Shown in pieces: positions 1-8,217 of a DNA stretch of 64,000 nucleotides. The notes beneath the pieces were generated by a model. The model ran no database searches and was not told the DNA's origin. It was given only the letters and a program-made list of their open reading frames with translations. Both the position numbers and the translations under genes were made by a program. Source of the DNA: Legionella feeleii (lineage in GTDB: Bacteria; Pseudomonadota; Gammaproteobacteria; Legionellales; Legionellaceae); assembly GCF_001467625.1 (NCBI RefSeq), contig NZ_LNYB01000080.1, positions 192,762 to 256,761 of the forward strand, in the 5' to 3' direction. The stretch's first letter is position 1; each line of letters opens with the position of its first letter.

Positions 1-1360
1 ACCACTGCGTACCCAGAATCATCAGCGGCGTTACCCAAATTTCCACGCTTAAATTAAAGCGTACAATGGCAATTACAAATAAAGGATAGAATAAATTAGC
101 AGGAAATGCGGCTACAAACTGGATGACCGGCTGTATTTTTTGCGCGAGGCGCGGCCGCAACCCGATCCAGACCCCCACGGGAATCCAAATGAGAGAACTG
201 ATAATAATCAAAACAATGACGCGAGTACCGGTAGCAGCCCCAAGAAGAAACACGTGGACAATCTCGCTGACCTTCAGTTCGGCAAGAATGAATTCCAGCA
301 ATAACCAGCCACTGCCAATAATGACCAACCAAACGACTGCATACCATAGCCAATCAAGGTGTTTTTGACGGTGGAAATCGACTTCTTTCACCACCTTCGG
401 CCCTCTACGGCGAAACCACTGGGCATTAACAAAGTTATCTTTGACAATATTGAGCCCTTTGCCAAAGCGCTTGGTTAATCGACTGCCGCGCAGCAAATCA
501 ATGAGCCAGGATTGATATTCTTCCTCATCCGGCGCTTGTTCCATTTTAAACTTTTCTGACCAGGCTATAAGTGGTCTAAACAGAATCTGATCATAGAGAA
601 AAATAACAATAACCATGGTTAAAATAGCATACCCTACCGCATGCAAATCACGCCTTTCGATAGCCAGGGCAATATAAGAACCCACGCCAGGTAAACGGAT
701 ATCCTGATGAGCGACAGCAATTGCCTCGGATAAAACAACGAAAAACCAGCTTGCGGACATAGACATCATCATATTCCACAACAAACTGGACATGGAAAAA
801 GGGACTTCAACCTTCCAAAAACGCTGCCAGGCTGATAATTGGAACATAGCCGAAGCCTCTTTTAAGTCATGAGGCAAGGTTTTTAACGATTGATAAAATC
901 CAAAAATAATATTCCATACCTGCGCTGTAAAAATAGCAAAAATACAGGCACATTCCGGCCCCAATAAACTGCCGGGGAAAAGATGAATAAAACCGGTAAC
1001 GGTAATGGATAGAAAACTTAATACTGGCACGGATTGCAAAACATCGATTGCTGGAATAACAACTTGTTCAGCACGCCTGTTTTTTGCTGCCAAGGTACCG
1101 ACAATAAACGTGAAAATAATAGACAAGGCCAGGGCAATAAACATACGTAACACGGTACGTAAAGCATAAAAGGGTAATTTTGACGGCTCAAGTGAAATGG
1201 GTAGCGGCTCCCCCAATTGATAGGGGCTTGCCATCTGTTTGCCTGCCCAGCCAAGAAAAAATAATACAGAAAAAATAAGGATCAGGAGCAGCAGATCCCA
1301 GCGGTTAATAAAGCGACTGACATTTTCGCGGTTGGCAAAGTAAAAACGACTGTTGCGCAC
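1..1360 (-). CDS. Duplicated ABC transporter permease (NitT/TauT type), 3' end cut by window
   Basis: The minus-strand frame is open from a GTG at 1358-1360 to the window edge, so the C-terminus is missing. GAGGGGGG lies just upstream as ribosome binding site. The N-terminus carries one membrane segment (about residues 20-40), then a binding-protein-dependent permease domain with several hydrophobic helices and the EAA-type loop (LPHDLKEASAMF) that docks on the ATPase. A hydrophilic linker is followed by a second run of membrane helices starting at a WLWYAVVWLVI segment, so two permease units are fused in one chain. The likely role is inner-membrane import of an anion or small organic solute with a partner ATPase expected beyond the edge. 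The substrate cannot be told. Confidence 0.8.
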   Translation of the reverse strand, partial: MRNSRFYFANRENVSRFINRWDLLLLILIFSVLFFLGWAGKQMASPYQLGEPLPISLEPSKLPFYALRTVLRMFIALALSIIFTFIVGTLAAKNRRAEQVVIPAIDVLQSVPVLSFLSITVTGFIHLFPGSLLGPECACIFAIFTAQVWNIIFGFYQSLKTLPHDLKEASAMFQLSAWQRFWKVEVPFSMSSLLWNMMMSMSASWFFVVLSEAIAVAHQDIRLPGVGSYIALAIERRDLHAVGYAILTMVIVIFLYDQILFRPLIAWSEKFKMEQAPDEEEYQSWLIDLLRGSRLTKRFGKGLNIVKDNFVNAQWFRRRGPKVVKEVDFHRQKHLDWLWYAVVWLVIIGSGWLLLEFILAELKVSEIVHVFLLGAATGTRVIVLIIISSLIWIPVGVWIGLRPRLAQKIQPVIQFVAAFPANLFYPLFVIAIVRFNLSVEIWVTPLMILGTQW

Positions 1361-1615
1361 AATGCCCCCCTCATTATATTCACGCCATTGAACCGAACTA
1401 TACCTTATCCAATCAAAAGAGATACCTGAATTTTGATTGGCTATTAAAGAATGGATTTTGCAAAAGGCCTAAGTCACTTATTGAATAACCCAAAACCGCA
1501 TAAAATACCATAAATACCGGCTTATCGGTATATAGTCTGTCATTGTGAACCCATTAAAATTAATAATTTATTTTATTTCAGATGAACTTTTTTCAAACAA
1601 ATGTGTCTAATAAGT
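1361..1615. other. AT-rich intergenic region upstream of the hairpin segment
   Basis: This stretch lies between the divergent ABC permease gene and the four-hairpin segment. It holds no open frame with a convincing start. It must contain the promoter of the permease gene (minus) and probably that of the RNA (plus), but I cannot pick a -35/-10 pair with confidence. Confidence 0.5.
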
Positions 1616-1722
1616 GAGCATTCCCCCGAGTGCTCTACTCTGCTTTCCCTCTTTATGCAGAGTAGTGTCCGTACGAGAATGTCGGACACCCGTTTTCCCC
1701 GGCTTTCAGCCGGGGTTTTTTT
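1616..1722 (+). ncRNA. Four consecutive hairpins ending in a terminator: candidate sRNA or leader
   Basis: Four stem-loops follow each other almost without spacers: GAGCAT/GTGCTC (1616-1621 with 1630-1635), CTACTCTGC/GCAGAGTAG (1635-1643 with 1657-1665), TGTCCG/CGGACA (1666-1671 with 1683-1688), and CCCCGGC/GCCGGGG (1697-1703 with 1709-1715) followed by seven T residues. No coding frame explains the paired structure. The last hairpin is a typical intrinsic terminator on the plus strand. The segment is either a free small RNA or an attenuator leader of the IcmL-like gene 50 bases downstream. I see no GGA-rich loops of the RsmY/RsmZ kind and cannot match it to a known RNA family. Confidence 0.55.
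1697..1722 (+). terminator. Intrinsic terminator of the four-hairpin segment
   Basis: A 7-bp GC-rich perfect stem (CCCCGGC/GCCGGGG, loop TTTCA) is directly followed by TTTTTTT at 1716-1722. It ends the four-hairpin segment and sits 50 bases before the IcmL-like start codon. Confidence 0.85.
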
Positions 1723-1772
1723 GTGTTTTAAACCCGTCTACAATTAACTAAAAATCTTTACGAGAGAATACA

Positions 1773-2318
1773 GTGCGATACATTAAGCTCTATGCCGTAT
1801 TAATCACCCTTTTTTCCTGCTCTTTGACATGGGCTGCACCAGCGTCCGATGATACCCAGATGGCTGTATGGGTCAACGAAGCCATTGTCGCTACCTATAC
1901 CTTCAATTATAAAAATTTTATTGACCGGCAACGAGAAATCGCCAAATATTTTACTGCTGCAGGCTGGACGGCCTATAGTGCAGCACTCAATGCGTCCAAA
2001 CTCCCTGATGCAGTGCAAAAAAATTCTTATTTCGTCAGTGCAGTAGCAACGTTACCCCCTGAAATCAAGGTGATAAATGCCGCGCAGTGGCAAGCTGTCA
2101 TGCCCTTACTCGTTGTTTACAGAAACCCTCAATACCAACAAAAACAAAACTTGCGGGTTACCATTAACTTTAACCGGGCACCATCAGGACAAGGTGTACG
2201 AGGTTTTGCTATCAGTAGTCTGCAGGCCCAGGTGATAACGCCACCTTGCCAATGTAAGCAAGACGTCGATAGCACTGCTACAACAAGTGATACCCAACCA
2301 CCCCAAGGTGCACAATAA
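1773..2318 (+). CDS. DotI/IcmL-family secreted protein (IcmL-like)
   Basis: This 181-residue protein has a signal peptide (about residues 1-21, ending TWAAP) followed by one globular domain resembling the periplasmic domain of DotI/IcmL of the Dot/Icm type IVB secretion system: WVNEAIVATYTFNYKNF, then the ASKLPDAVQKNSYF and VTINFNR regions. DotI itself is membrane-anchored with an N-terminal helix; here the N-terminus looks cleavable, so this is likely a stand-alone periplasmic paralogue, a type common in Legionella. Start is GTG behind GAGAGAA. Its last 41 bases overlap the convergent gene at 2278-2745. The C-terminus (about residue 160 on) is Cys- and Thr-rich and poorly conserved in appearance. 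Confidence 0.75.
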   Translation: MRYIKLYAVLITLFSCSLTWAAPASDDTQMAVWVNEAIVATYTFNYKNFIDRQREIAKYFTAAGWTAYSAALNASKLPDAVQKNSYFVSAVATLPPEIKVINAAQWQAVMPLLVVYRNPQYQQKQNLRVTINFNRAPSGQGVRGFAISSLQAQVITPPCQCKQDVDSTATTSDTQPPQGAQ

Positions 2319-2745
2319 TCAACAAAACAAGCAAGATAATAATCAAATTTAATTTGCGGGGCATGGTCACATCGAGAGCGGCCTGCTCCGGATTATTGGG
2401 ATTATAAAAAATATCTATTTCTTCGTCTTTTTCAAAGGCGATCGCAGCACGATAGGCCACTTTACGCGCATATTTACTATTAGGATTATTGTGTGACGTG
2501 TCCAAAAAGAGGTATTCGCCAATAAAATCCCTATCAAAAACCTGATAAGTATATTCTATTTTCGGCCACAACTGGTGTCCTTCACGAGTCCAGACAAAAC
2601 GTGTGATACGTCCTTTAGTAATGAGCCAGAATTTGGTTTGCTGTAATGATTGCCGATCCCGCCAGAAATGCCGCAACAAAACCAGTAAAAAAATTAACCA
2701 AAGAAGATCAAGCAGCCAATGCCAAGACACAAGCCAATTCGTCAC
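2278..2745 (-). CDS. DUF3592-type membrane protein
   Basis: A 155-residue protein with an N-terminal hydrophobic segment, a middle soluble domain with the DUF3592 look (I.Y.Y.V.......GEYLF, then EKDEEIDIFYNPNNPEQAAL) and a C-terminal membrane helix. The VFYNP-like motif near the end of the soluble part is the family signature. Function of the family is unknown. I prefer the GTG at 2743-2745 because AGGA stands seven bases before it; a TTG at 2761-2763 would add six residues. Its 3' end overlaps the IcmL-like gene tail to tail. Confidence 0.7.
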   Translation of the reverse strand: MTNWLVSWHWLLDLLWLIFLLVLLRHFWRDRQSLQQTKFWLITKGRITRFVWTREGHQLWPKIEYTYQVFDRDFIGEYLFLDTSHNNPNSKYARKVAYRAAIAFEKDEEIDIFYNPNNPEQAALDVTMPRKLNLIIILLVLLIIVHLGVVGYHLL

Positions 2746-2953
2746 GGATATTCCTATGAGCAATGATACTTTATCCTAGAGCAAATACCCGAGTTAAGCA
2801 AAGGATTCGCTAGCGAGTTTTCGAATGAGTCCATTGTTACTTTTGGCCATGGTGTTTATTTACAAGACAAAATTGGAGGACTATGCTTGACATGAGTGGT
2901 AATGGACTAGCTAACCGCTTCTGTGCAGTTCAACTTCAGCGGAGGAAGTAATC

Positions 2954-3337
2954 ATGCATAGACTATTTACTATTTTAATACTCATCAGCAGCAGCTTATC
3001 CTTCAACGCGTTTGCGCAGCAATCAGGCGGTAGCGGCGGTGGAGAAGATCTCAAAGGGGTTTGCGAATTGTCCGGTGGTAGCTGGACCGGTTCAGAAACA
3101 GGTAACTGGGCTTGCTGCTGGCCTGATTGGGGTTGCTACGGCTGCGTTGACGGCAATTGCAAAATTAAATGCCACACACAACGCTGTAAAGACGCTAATG
3201 GCGTAGGTAGACCAAGCACCAATGAACTATTGTTGCAAGGTATAGCGCCAACAGGCATGAAAGCACCTATTGTGCCTAAAAGGCCAAAGGCGACTATAAA
3301 AAACCCATCAAGCTCAACACTGCAAAAAACGCAGTAA
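2954..3337 (+). CDS. Small Cys-rich secreted protein, function unknown
   Basis: A 127-residue protein preceded by a very strong GGAGGAAG ribosome binding site. It has a clear signal peptide (MHRLFTILILISSSLS...AFA) and then a glycine-rich stretch. Eight cysteines fall within about 45 residues (VC, ACC, GCYGC, NC, KC, RC), suggesting up to four disulfides. The tail is basic and Pro/Ser/Thr rich. I do not recognise the family. The even cysteine count, export signal and strong translation signal suggest an oxidised exported protein of a structural or binding kind. It stands alone between DUF3592 (minus) and the TMEM43-like gene (minus). Confidence 0.65.
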   Translation: MHRLFTILILISSSLSFNAFAQQSGGSGGGEDLKGVCELSGGSWTGSETGNWACCWPDWGCYGCVDGNCKIKCHTQRCKDANGVGRPSTNELLLQGIAPTGMKAPIVPKRPKATIKNPSSSTLQKTQ

Positions 3338-3344
3338 TTAATCC

Positions 3345-3380
3345 GTACGACATCAAAAGCCTCGTGCTTTTATGTCGTAC
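3345..3380. terminator. Long hairpin between convergent genes
   Basis: GTACGACAT and ATGTCGTAC (3345-3353, 3372-3380) pair perfectly, and the stem continues as AAAAGC/GCTTTT inside one bulged base. It lies seven bases after the stop of the Cys-rich protein and eight before the stop of the TMEM43-like gene. No clear T-tract follows on either strand, so its role as a bidirectional terminator is an inference. Confidence 0.5.
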
Positions 3381-3388
3381 AATGACAG

Positions 3389-4585
3389 TCATTTTGAGAG
3401 ATTATCTTTAATATCTGCTTCTGCTGGCTGAGTTGTTTTATTTAATGCTTGCGTTTGCCGCCGACGCATAATAAAGAGGTAGCTGACCACTACGGCAACA
3501 AGGATAATACCAAGAGACCAAAGCGGCCTGATAGCGAACCAGGCTATTGCCGTTGCGATTGACCAAAGGACAAAACCGCAAACAAAAGCAATCAAGCCCG
3601 TACCAAATCCCATAATAGAACCTAATAGGGGTAGTACATCTGCCAGGACAACCAACGGCTTTAATATCAGGGAAAATCCAGCAACCATCGCGAGCAGGGA
3701 ACCCAGACGCAGGATCCAGGTGATAATTCGATTTTCAACCAGCGCATCATGAATCATTTGGTCTGGTGATTCCTGTCCGGAAGTCAGGAGTATCACCTCT
3801 TGCCCCGCTTTGGCCATATAGGGTTGTAAGGTATTTCCTGTTTGTTGGCCAATAATGCTAACCGTTTGAGGTAAAACCGCCGTTGCTTTAATGCGTAGAT
3901 CGCCAATTTGCGGATTTTGGTAATCCGCTCCCCCGTAGAGTTGATTATTTACATAATGGACTGGCTTATTGATTTGTTTCTGGATCGCGGAGAGATTCAC
4001 TTTGGAAAGGTTAACAGGGCTTGTTTCACTAATTTCACCAATCAGGCTTTGTGGAAGCAAGAAATCTCCCACAGTGACTGTCTGAGCATATTGCTGTTGT
4101 GACTCAACGGGCATTGCCGCAGGATTCTGATGCCCAGCCTGATCGTTAAACGACGAACTATCAAGCAGTTTTTGTGACCAGATTTTTTTGTAATTATACG
4201 TTTTCGTTGTTTTCTCTGAGCCGCCCATCTGCGATTCAGTTTTGGTTTCGGTATATTCTTTCCATTGATACATTTCTACAGTTCTCGTGAGGCCAATGGC
4301 GTTTTCTTTAATGCCAAGGAAAGAATCTGTCAGAATATCTTTGGTCGTTGCCAAACCACTGAAATAGACAACACGAAGGTTATTTTTATTATCAACAGGG
4401 GCATCAGGAACAGAAATTAATACGCGTTGGGCTTCTATCAGCGATTGAGCCCTATGCAAGCCATGGCCTTCATTCCAGAATGTCAGGACAAAAGAACCGA
4501 TAATTAAAAGGATACCGGCAAAAACACCTATAAAAGCATCTTTTATACGGCTACCCCAGGAGCGCGTACTGATTTCTTCTGTCAT
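3389..4585 (-). CDS. TMEM43-family membrane protein
   Basis: A 398-residue protein with the layout of TMEM43 (LUMA): an N-terminal membrane helix (GIVxF-type segment followed by FWNEGHGL), a large soluble middle domain (about residues 50-290) containing YQWKEYTET, and three to four closely spaced C-terminal helices, ending in a basic tail. The FWNEG...A..L.EA motif after helix 1 is typical. I chose the ATG at 4583-4585 because GGGAGGA precedes it; the longer frame to 4678 has no such site. The family is known from eukaryotic inner nuclear membrane and from scattered bacteria; its bacterial role is not known. Confidence 0.75.
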   Translation of the reverse strand: MTEEISTRSWGSRIKDAFIGVFAGILLIIGSFVLTFWNEGHGLHRAQSLIEAQRVLISVPDAPVDNKNNLRVVYFSGLATTKDILTDSFLGIKENAIGLTRTVEMYQWKEYTETKTESQMGGSEKTTKTYNYKKIWSQKLLDSSSFNDQAGHQNPAAMPVESQQQYAQTVTVGDFLLPQSLIGEISETSPVNLSKVNLSAIQKQINKPVHYVNNQLYGGADYQNPQIGDLRIKATAVLPQTVSIIGQQTGNTLQPYMAKAGQEVILLTSGQESPDQMIHDALVENRIITWILRLGSLLAMVAGFSLILKPLVVLADVLPLLGSIMGFGTGLIAFVCGFVLWSIATAIAWFAIRPLWSLGIILVAVVVSYLFIMRRRQTQALNKTTQPAEADIKDNLSK

Positions 4586-4722
4586 CTCAATCCTCCCTGA
4601 GTAAACTCTATCGCTGTCCGAGTGATAGGTATTACGCTCTTCACACGCAAAAAGTATGCCTGAGAAGCAACGGAGCAAGCCTTTCTGGTACCTGGCTCCG
4701 CGCTACTTAAGGATAGTCAGAC

Positions 4723-5136
4723 TTAATTGACCCGTGTGTAAGAATTATGACCAATGAAACGTGCTCCCAGGTTTGGCTGCTGATTGTTCAGTGCCTGGTG
4801 GGCAACGACCCAGGTCGTATCCAGTGATTTCTTATTTTCAGCAATATTGCCAATAATACTTAGTGCTGAACCACAGTCAGGGTAATCAATGCTGATAGTA
4901 AACGCATTACCTGTCAGATAACCAACCAAAGGACGTTTTTGACCAATTGCTTGCTGGCATTCTTTCGAAGCAACAGCGGTAGTAAAATAGCCTGTCACAT
5001 TACCTTCTTTCGCAACCGTTAATTCTAAAACAGAACCCTTTTCATTTTTAAAAACCATCGCATCTGCAGCGAAGCCAGCTTGACTAACCACTGTTAGACC
5101 TAGTAATGCGGCATAACCTAACTGTTTGAATAACAT
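4723..5136 (-). CDS. Avidin/streptavidin-family secreted protein
   Basis: A 137-residue protein with a signal peptide (cleavage near AGFAA) and a single beta-barrel-sized domain. By eye it aligns with streptavidin from the first strand to the C-terminal (V/I)GHDTFTKV, here IGHNSYTRV. Ligand positions kept are Asn23 and Ser27 (KNEKGS), Ser88 and Trp108 (DTTW); Asp128 is Asn as in avidin. Trp79, Trp92 and Trp120 of streptavidin appear to be replaced. Two cysteines (KECQQ and DCGS) could form a disulfide. Biotin binding is likely weakened or changed. AAGGGG before the ATG at 5134-5136 decides the start. Divergent from gcvT. Confidence 0.75.
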   Translation of the reverse strand: MLFKQLGYAALLGLTVVSQAGFAADAMVFKNEKGSVLELTVAKEGNVTGYFTTAVASKECQQAIGQKRPLVGYLTGNAFTISIDYPDCGSALSIIGNIAENKKSLDTTWVVAHQALNNQQPNLGARFIGHNSYTRVN

Positions 5137-5264
5137 TCTAATCCCCTTGTTTATCTGATGATAAGCGCGCAAGAAGAATAATGGATTATCAGATTATTTT
5201 CTATCTGAAAACTGCGAAAAATTATGGCAGGCCTAAACAATGAGATTAATGATGTGTCATCCAC

Positions 5265-5292
5265 TTGTCGTTATAACTCATCTCGGTATAAT
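5265..5292 (+). promoter_or_regulatory. Sigma70-type promoter of the gcv operon
   Basis: TTGTCG (5265-5270), a 16-base spacer and a perfect TATAAT (5287-5292) precede the gcvT ATG at 5327 by about 35 bases. It lies inside the longer open frame beginning at 5240, which supports the downstream start. No glycine-riboswitch-like structure is visible in the short leader. Confidence 0.7.
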
Positions 5293-5326
5293 CATTCGCA
5301 CCAACGCGCAGAAAAGAGGGATTTAT

Positions 5327-6409
5327 ATGATTGCAAAAACACCATTGCATGCTAATCATTTGGCACTTGGCGCTAAAATGGTTGATTTTCATGGCTGGGA
5401 AATGCCCTTGCATTATGGCTCACAACTGGAGGAGCACCATTACGTTCGGCAACACGCCGGTATGTTCGATGTGTCTCATATGACGGTTGTTGATGTACTA
5501 GGCGCAGGCGGACGACAATTTTTGCGTAAGTTGTTGACTAACGATGTCGATCAACTCGAGCATACGGGACGTGCACTTTACAGTTGTATGTGTAACGAGC
5601 ATGGCGGAATCATCGATGATTTAATTGTTTATCAACGCGCCTCTGATAATTACCGTGTTGTCTTGAACTCAGCAACCCGTTTACGTGATCTGGCCTGGAT
5701 CCGCGCCAAAAGCGAAGGATTTTCTGTAGGCCTGCAAGAGCGAAACGAACTCGCCATGCTAGCTGTCCAAGGTCCGGAAGCTATAGCCAAAATAATGACT
5801 ATTCTGACCCCTGCTCAAAGCGACGGTGTATCTACGCTAACCAATTTCGAATGTGTTGATGTCGACAACTGGTTTTTTGCCCGCACGGGCTACACCGGTG
5901 AAGACGGCTTTGAAATTATTCTGCCCCACGATGCAGCAATTAATCTCTGGCAGTCTCTCTTGCAAATTGGCGTTAAACCCTGCGGTTTGGCTGCACGCGA
6001 TACCTTAAGATTGGAAGCTGGCATGCTGCTATATGGCCAGGATATGGATGAATCAACTACCCCCTTGGAATCCGGTTTGGAATGGACTGTAAAATGGCTG
6101 CCAGAAGATCGCGATTTTATCGGGATGGGTGCTTTATTGTCACAAAAACAGCATGGCGTTAAACGCAAAATGGTCGGCTTGGTTATGCAGGATAAAGGGA
6201 TTATGCGTACCGGCCAACGTGTTGTGGTCGACGGACAAAGTGACGGTGTTATTACTAGCGGCACTTATTCGCCCACCCTGGGAAAATCCATTGCCCTGGC
6301 GCGTGTACCTGCAAATACCGGTGAACAAGTCATGGTTGATATCCGCGGTAAATTAATTCCCGCGAAAGTGGGTAAGCCGCGATTTGTTAAGCGCGGAAAA
6401 ATATTGTAG
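5327..6409 (+). CDS. gcvT: Glycine cleavage system T protein (aminomethyltransferase)
   Basis: The 360-residue protein transfers the methylene group from the aminomethyl-lipoyl H protein to tetrahydrofolate and releases ammonia. The folate-binding N-terminal domain starts with ALGAKMVDFHGWEMP and contains YGQDMDE; the C-terminal barrel (GKS..LARVP, KVGKPRFVKRG) completes the family length. AGAGGGA before the ATG at 5327 and the promoter at 5265-5292 decide the start. It is the first gene of the gcv operon, followed 57 bases later by gcvH. Confidence 0.95.
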   Translation: MIAKTPLHANHLALGAKMVDFHGWEMPLHYGSQLEEHHYVRQHAGMFDVSHMTVVDVLGAGGRQFLRKLLTNDVDQLEHTGRALYSCMCNEHGGIIDDLIVYQRASDNYRVVLNSATRLRDLAWIRAKSEGFSVGLQERNELAMLAVQGPEAIAKIMTILTPAQSDGVSTLTNFECVDVDNWFFARTGYTGEDGFEIILPHDAAINLWQSLLQIGVKPCGLAARDTLRLEAGMLLYGQDMDESTTPLESGLEWTVKWLPEDRDFIGMGALLSQKQHGVKRKMVGLVMQDKGIMRTGQRVVVDGQSDGVITSGTYSPTLGKSIALARVPANTGEQVMVDIRGKLIPAKVGKPRFVKRGKIL

Positions 6410-6466
6410 GGCGGTTGACTTCATCGCTAACGTTTATAATTTAAGAATAATAATGAGGAAAGGATA

Positions 6467-6844
6467 ATGACAGATTTAAAATTTACCCGCACACATGAAT
6501 GGCTAAAAAGCGGCGGGGATGAATATACCATCGGTATCACTGAACATGCTCAACAACTGCTAGGCGATATGGTCTTTGTAGAGCTGCCCGAAACAGGTGA
6601 CGAATTTAAAGCCGGGGATGAATTGGGCGTTGTTGAATCTGTAAAAGCGGCCTCCGATTTCTATGCTCCAATCAGCGGTGTAGTTGTAGCGGTTAATCAG
6701 GAAGTGAGTGCTAATCCCGCACTGGTTAACAGCGACCCCTATGGAGCTGGTTGGTTAGTCAAATTAAAAGCGCATAATCCAGCTGAGTTAAATGAATTGT
6801 TAAATGCCGAACAATATCAAAACGAGATAGCAGAGGAACACTAA
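6467..6844 (+). CDS. gcvH: Glycine cleavage system H protein
   Basis: The 125-residue lipoyl carrier shuttles the aminomethyl intermediate between the P and T proteins. The lipoylation motif ESVKAAS carries the acceptor Lys60, and the [10 protein letters not shown](T)G strand motif is intact. AGGAAAGG precedes the ATG. TTGACT and TATAAT occur upstream (6415-6420, 6435-6440), but with only 14 bases between them I do not count them as a separate promoter. gcvPA follows after two bases, so the two are translationally close. Confidence 0.96.
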   Translation: MTDLKFTRTHEWLKSGGDEYTIGITEHAQQLLGDMVFVELPETGDEFKAGDELGVVESVKAASDFYAPISGVVVAVNQEVSANPALVNSDPYGAGWLVKLKAHNPAELNELLNAEQYQNEIAEEH

Positions 6845-6846
6845 TA

Positions 6847-8217
6847 ATGCCTTATATTCCACACACAGACGAAGATACGCAAGCCATGTTGGCGAGCATT
6901 GGAGCCAAACAAACACAAGACCTGTTTGATGAAATTCCCTCGTCTTTGCTCTATGGCGAACTAAAAAATATACCTGCCGGCCTCAGCGAAATGGCGATGC
7001 TAAAAGAAGCCCAACGTTTAGCAGATAAAAACCAAAATGGCATTTGTTTTATTGGTGCAGGCAGCTATGAGCATCATATCCCGGCTGCAGTGTGGGATAT
7101 TGCATCACGCGGTGAGTTTCTAACTGCCTATACGCCTTACCAGGCAGAAGCCAGTCAAGGAACATTGCAGTTACTCTATGAATACCAAACGATGATGGCC
7201 GAATTAACCGGCATGGATGTAGCCAATGCGTCGATGTACGATGGTGCCACGGCTCTCGCTGAAGCGGTTTTGATGGCGGTACGCGTGAATAAACACAGTA
7301 AAACCAATCGCGTTCTGGTCGCCGGTACCGTTCACCCCTTATATCGTGAAACGCTGGAAACTGTGGTGCGTACGCAACATATTGAAGTCATCACACTGCC
7401 TTTTGATGAAAAAGAAGGGATCACGGCTTTATCTGCCCTGGACAAGTATCAAGGCGAAGATATTACCGCCTTAATTATTGCCCAGCCCAACTTTTTTGGC
7501 TGCCTGGAACAAGTCGATGCAATGAGTGATTGGGCCTATGCGAATCGCACAGTGAGCATTGCCTGCGTTAATCCAATTTCTCTTGCCCTCTTAAAACCAC
7601 CTGGGCAATGGGGTTCTCGTGGTGTCGATATCGTTTGTGGTGAAGGGCAACCCTTTGGTTCCCCGCTTGCCTCAGGCGGCCCATATTTTGGATTTTTTAG
7701 CACACGCATGGAGCATGTTCGTCAAATGCCAGGGCGCCTGATAGGGCGTACCCTCGATAAAGATGGCAAAACAGGCTTCAGTCTTACCTTGCAAGCGCGC
7801 GAACAACACATAAGACGGGGTAAAGCGACTTCCAATATCTGTACCAATCAAGGTTTGCTGGTCACTGCAGCAACCATTCATATGAGTCTTCTTGGTGCTG
7901 ACGGCATGCAACAGGTCGCTCGCCAATGCCATCATAACACTCAAACCCTGGTTGCAGCACTGAGCCAAATTGAGGGCGTAGAAAAAGTATTTTCAGCACC
8001 TTGTTTTCATGAAACCCTTCTACGTTTTAATCAACCTGCTGCTTCGGTACTCCAACAGTTACATGACGCAGGCATTGCTGGCGGTTATCCCGTGGAGTCT
8101 CATTATCCGGGATTAAAAAATACCATCCTGGTTTGTGCGACAGAGCTGCGTACAGATGAGGAAATTGCTCATTATGCCAATTCACTCAAACAAATTATGT
8201 CTAAGCGAGGTAGTTGA
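6847..8217 (+). CDS. gcvPA: Glycine dehydrogenase (decarboxylating) subunit 1
   Basis: A 456-residue N-terminal half of the split P protein. It begins with the family's YIPHT(D/E)xDxxxML and contains FIGAGSYEHHIPA and the Q(A)EASQGTLQ region. Together with subunit 2 it decarboxylates glycine and loads the aminomethyl group on the H protein. This half has the aminotransferase fold but not the PLP lysine. The split two-gene form of the enzyme is a normal variant and not a frameshift. Its stop shares one base with the ATG of the YciI-like gene. Confidence 0.95.
   Translation: MPYIPHTDEDTQAMLASIGAKQTQDLFDEIPSSLLYGELKNIPAGLSEMAMLKEAQRLADKNQNGICFIGAGSYEHHIPAAVWDIASRGEFLTAYTPYQAEASQGTLQLLYEYQTMMAELTGMDVANASMYDGATALAEAVLMAVRVNKHSKTNRVLVAGTVHPLYRETLETVVRTQHIEVITLPFDEKEGITALSALDKYQGEDITALIIAQPNFFGCLEQVDAMSDWAYANRTVSIACVNPISLALLKPPGQWGSRGVDIVCGEGQPFGSPLASGGPYFGFFSTRMEHVRQMPGRLIGRTLDKDGKTGFSLTLQAREQHIRRGKATSNICTNQGLLVTAATIHMSLLGADGMQQVARQCHHNTQTLVAALSQIEGVEKVFSAPCFHETLLRFNQPAASVLQQLHDAGIAGGYPVESHYPGLKNTILVCATELRTDEEIAHYANSLKQIMSKRGS

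Noticed and set aside
5173-5326. Possible glycine riboswitch before gcvT
   Set aside because: The leader after the promoter at 5265-5292 is only about 30 bases, too short for the aptamer, and no paired structure is visible.
6415-6440. Separate promoter for gcvH
   Set aside because: TTGACT and TATAAT are present but only 14 bases apart, too close for a good sigma70 promoter.
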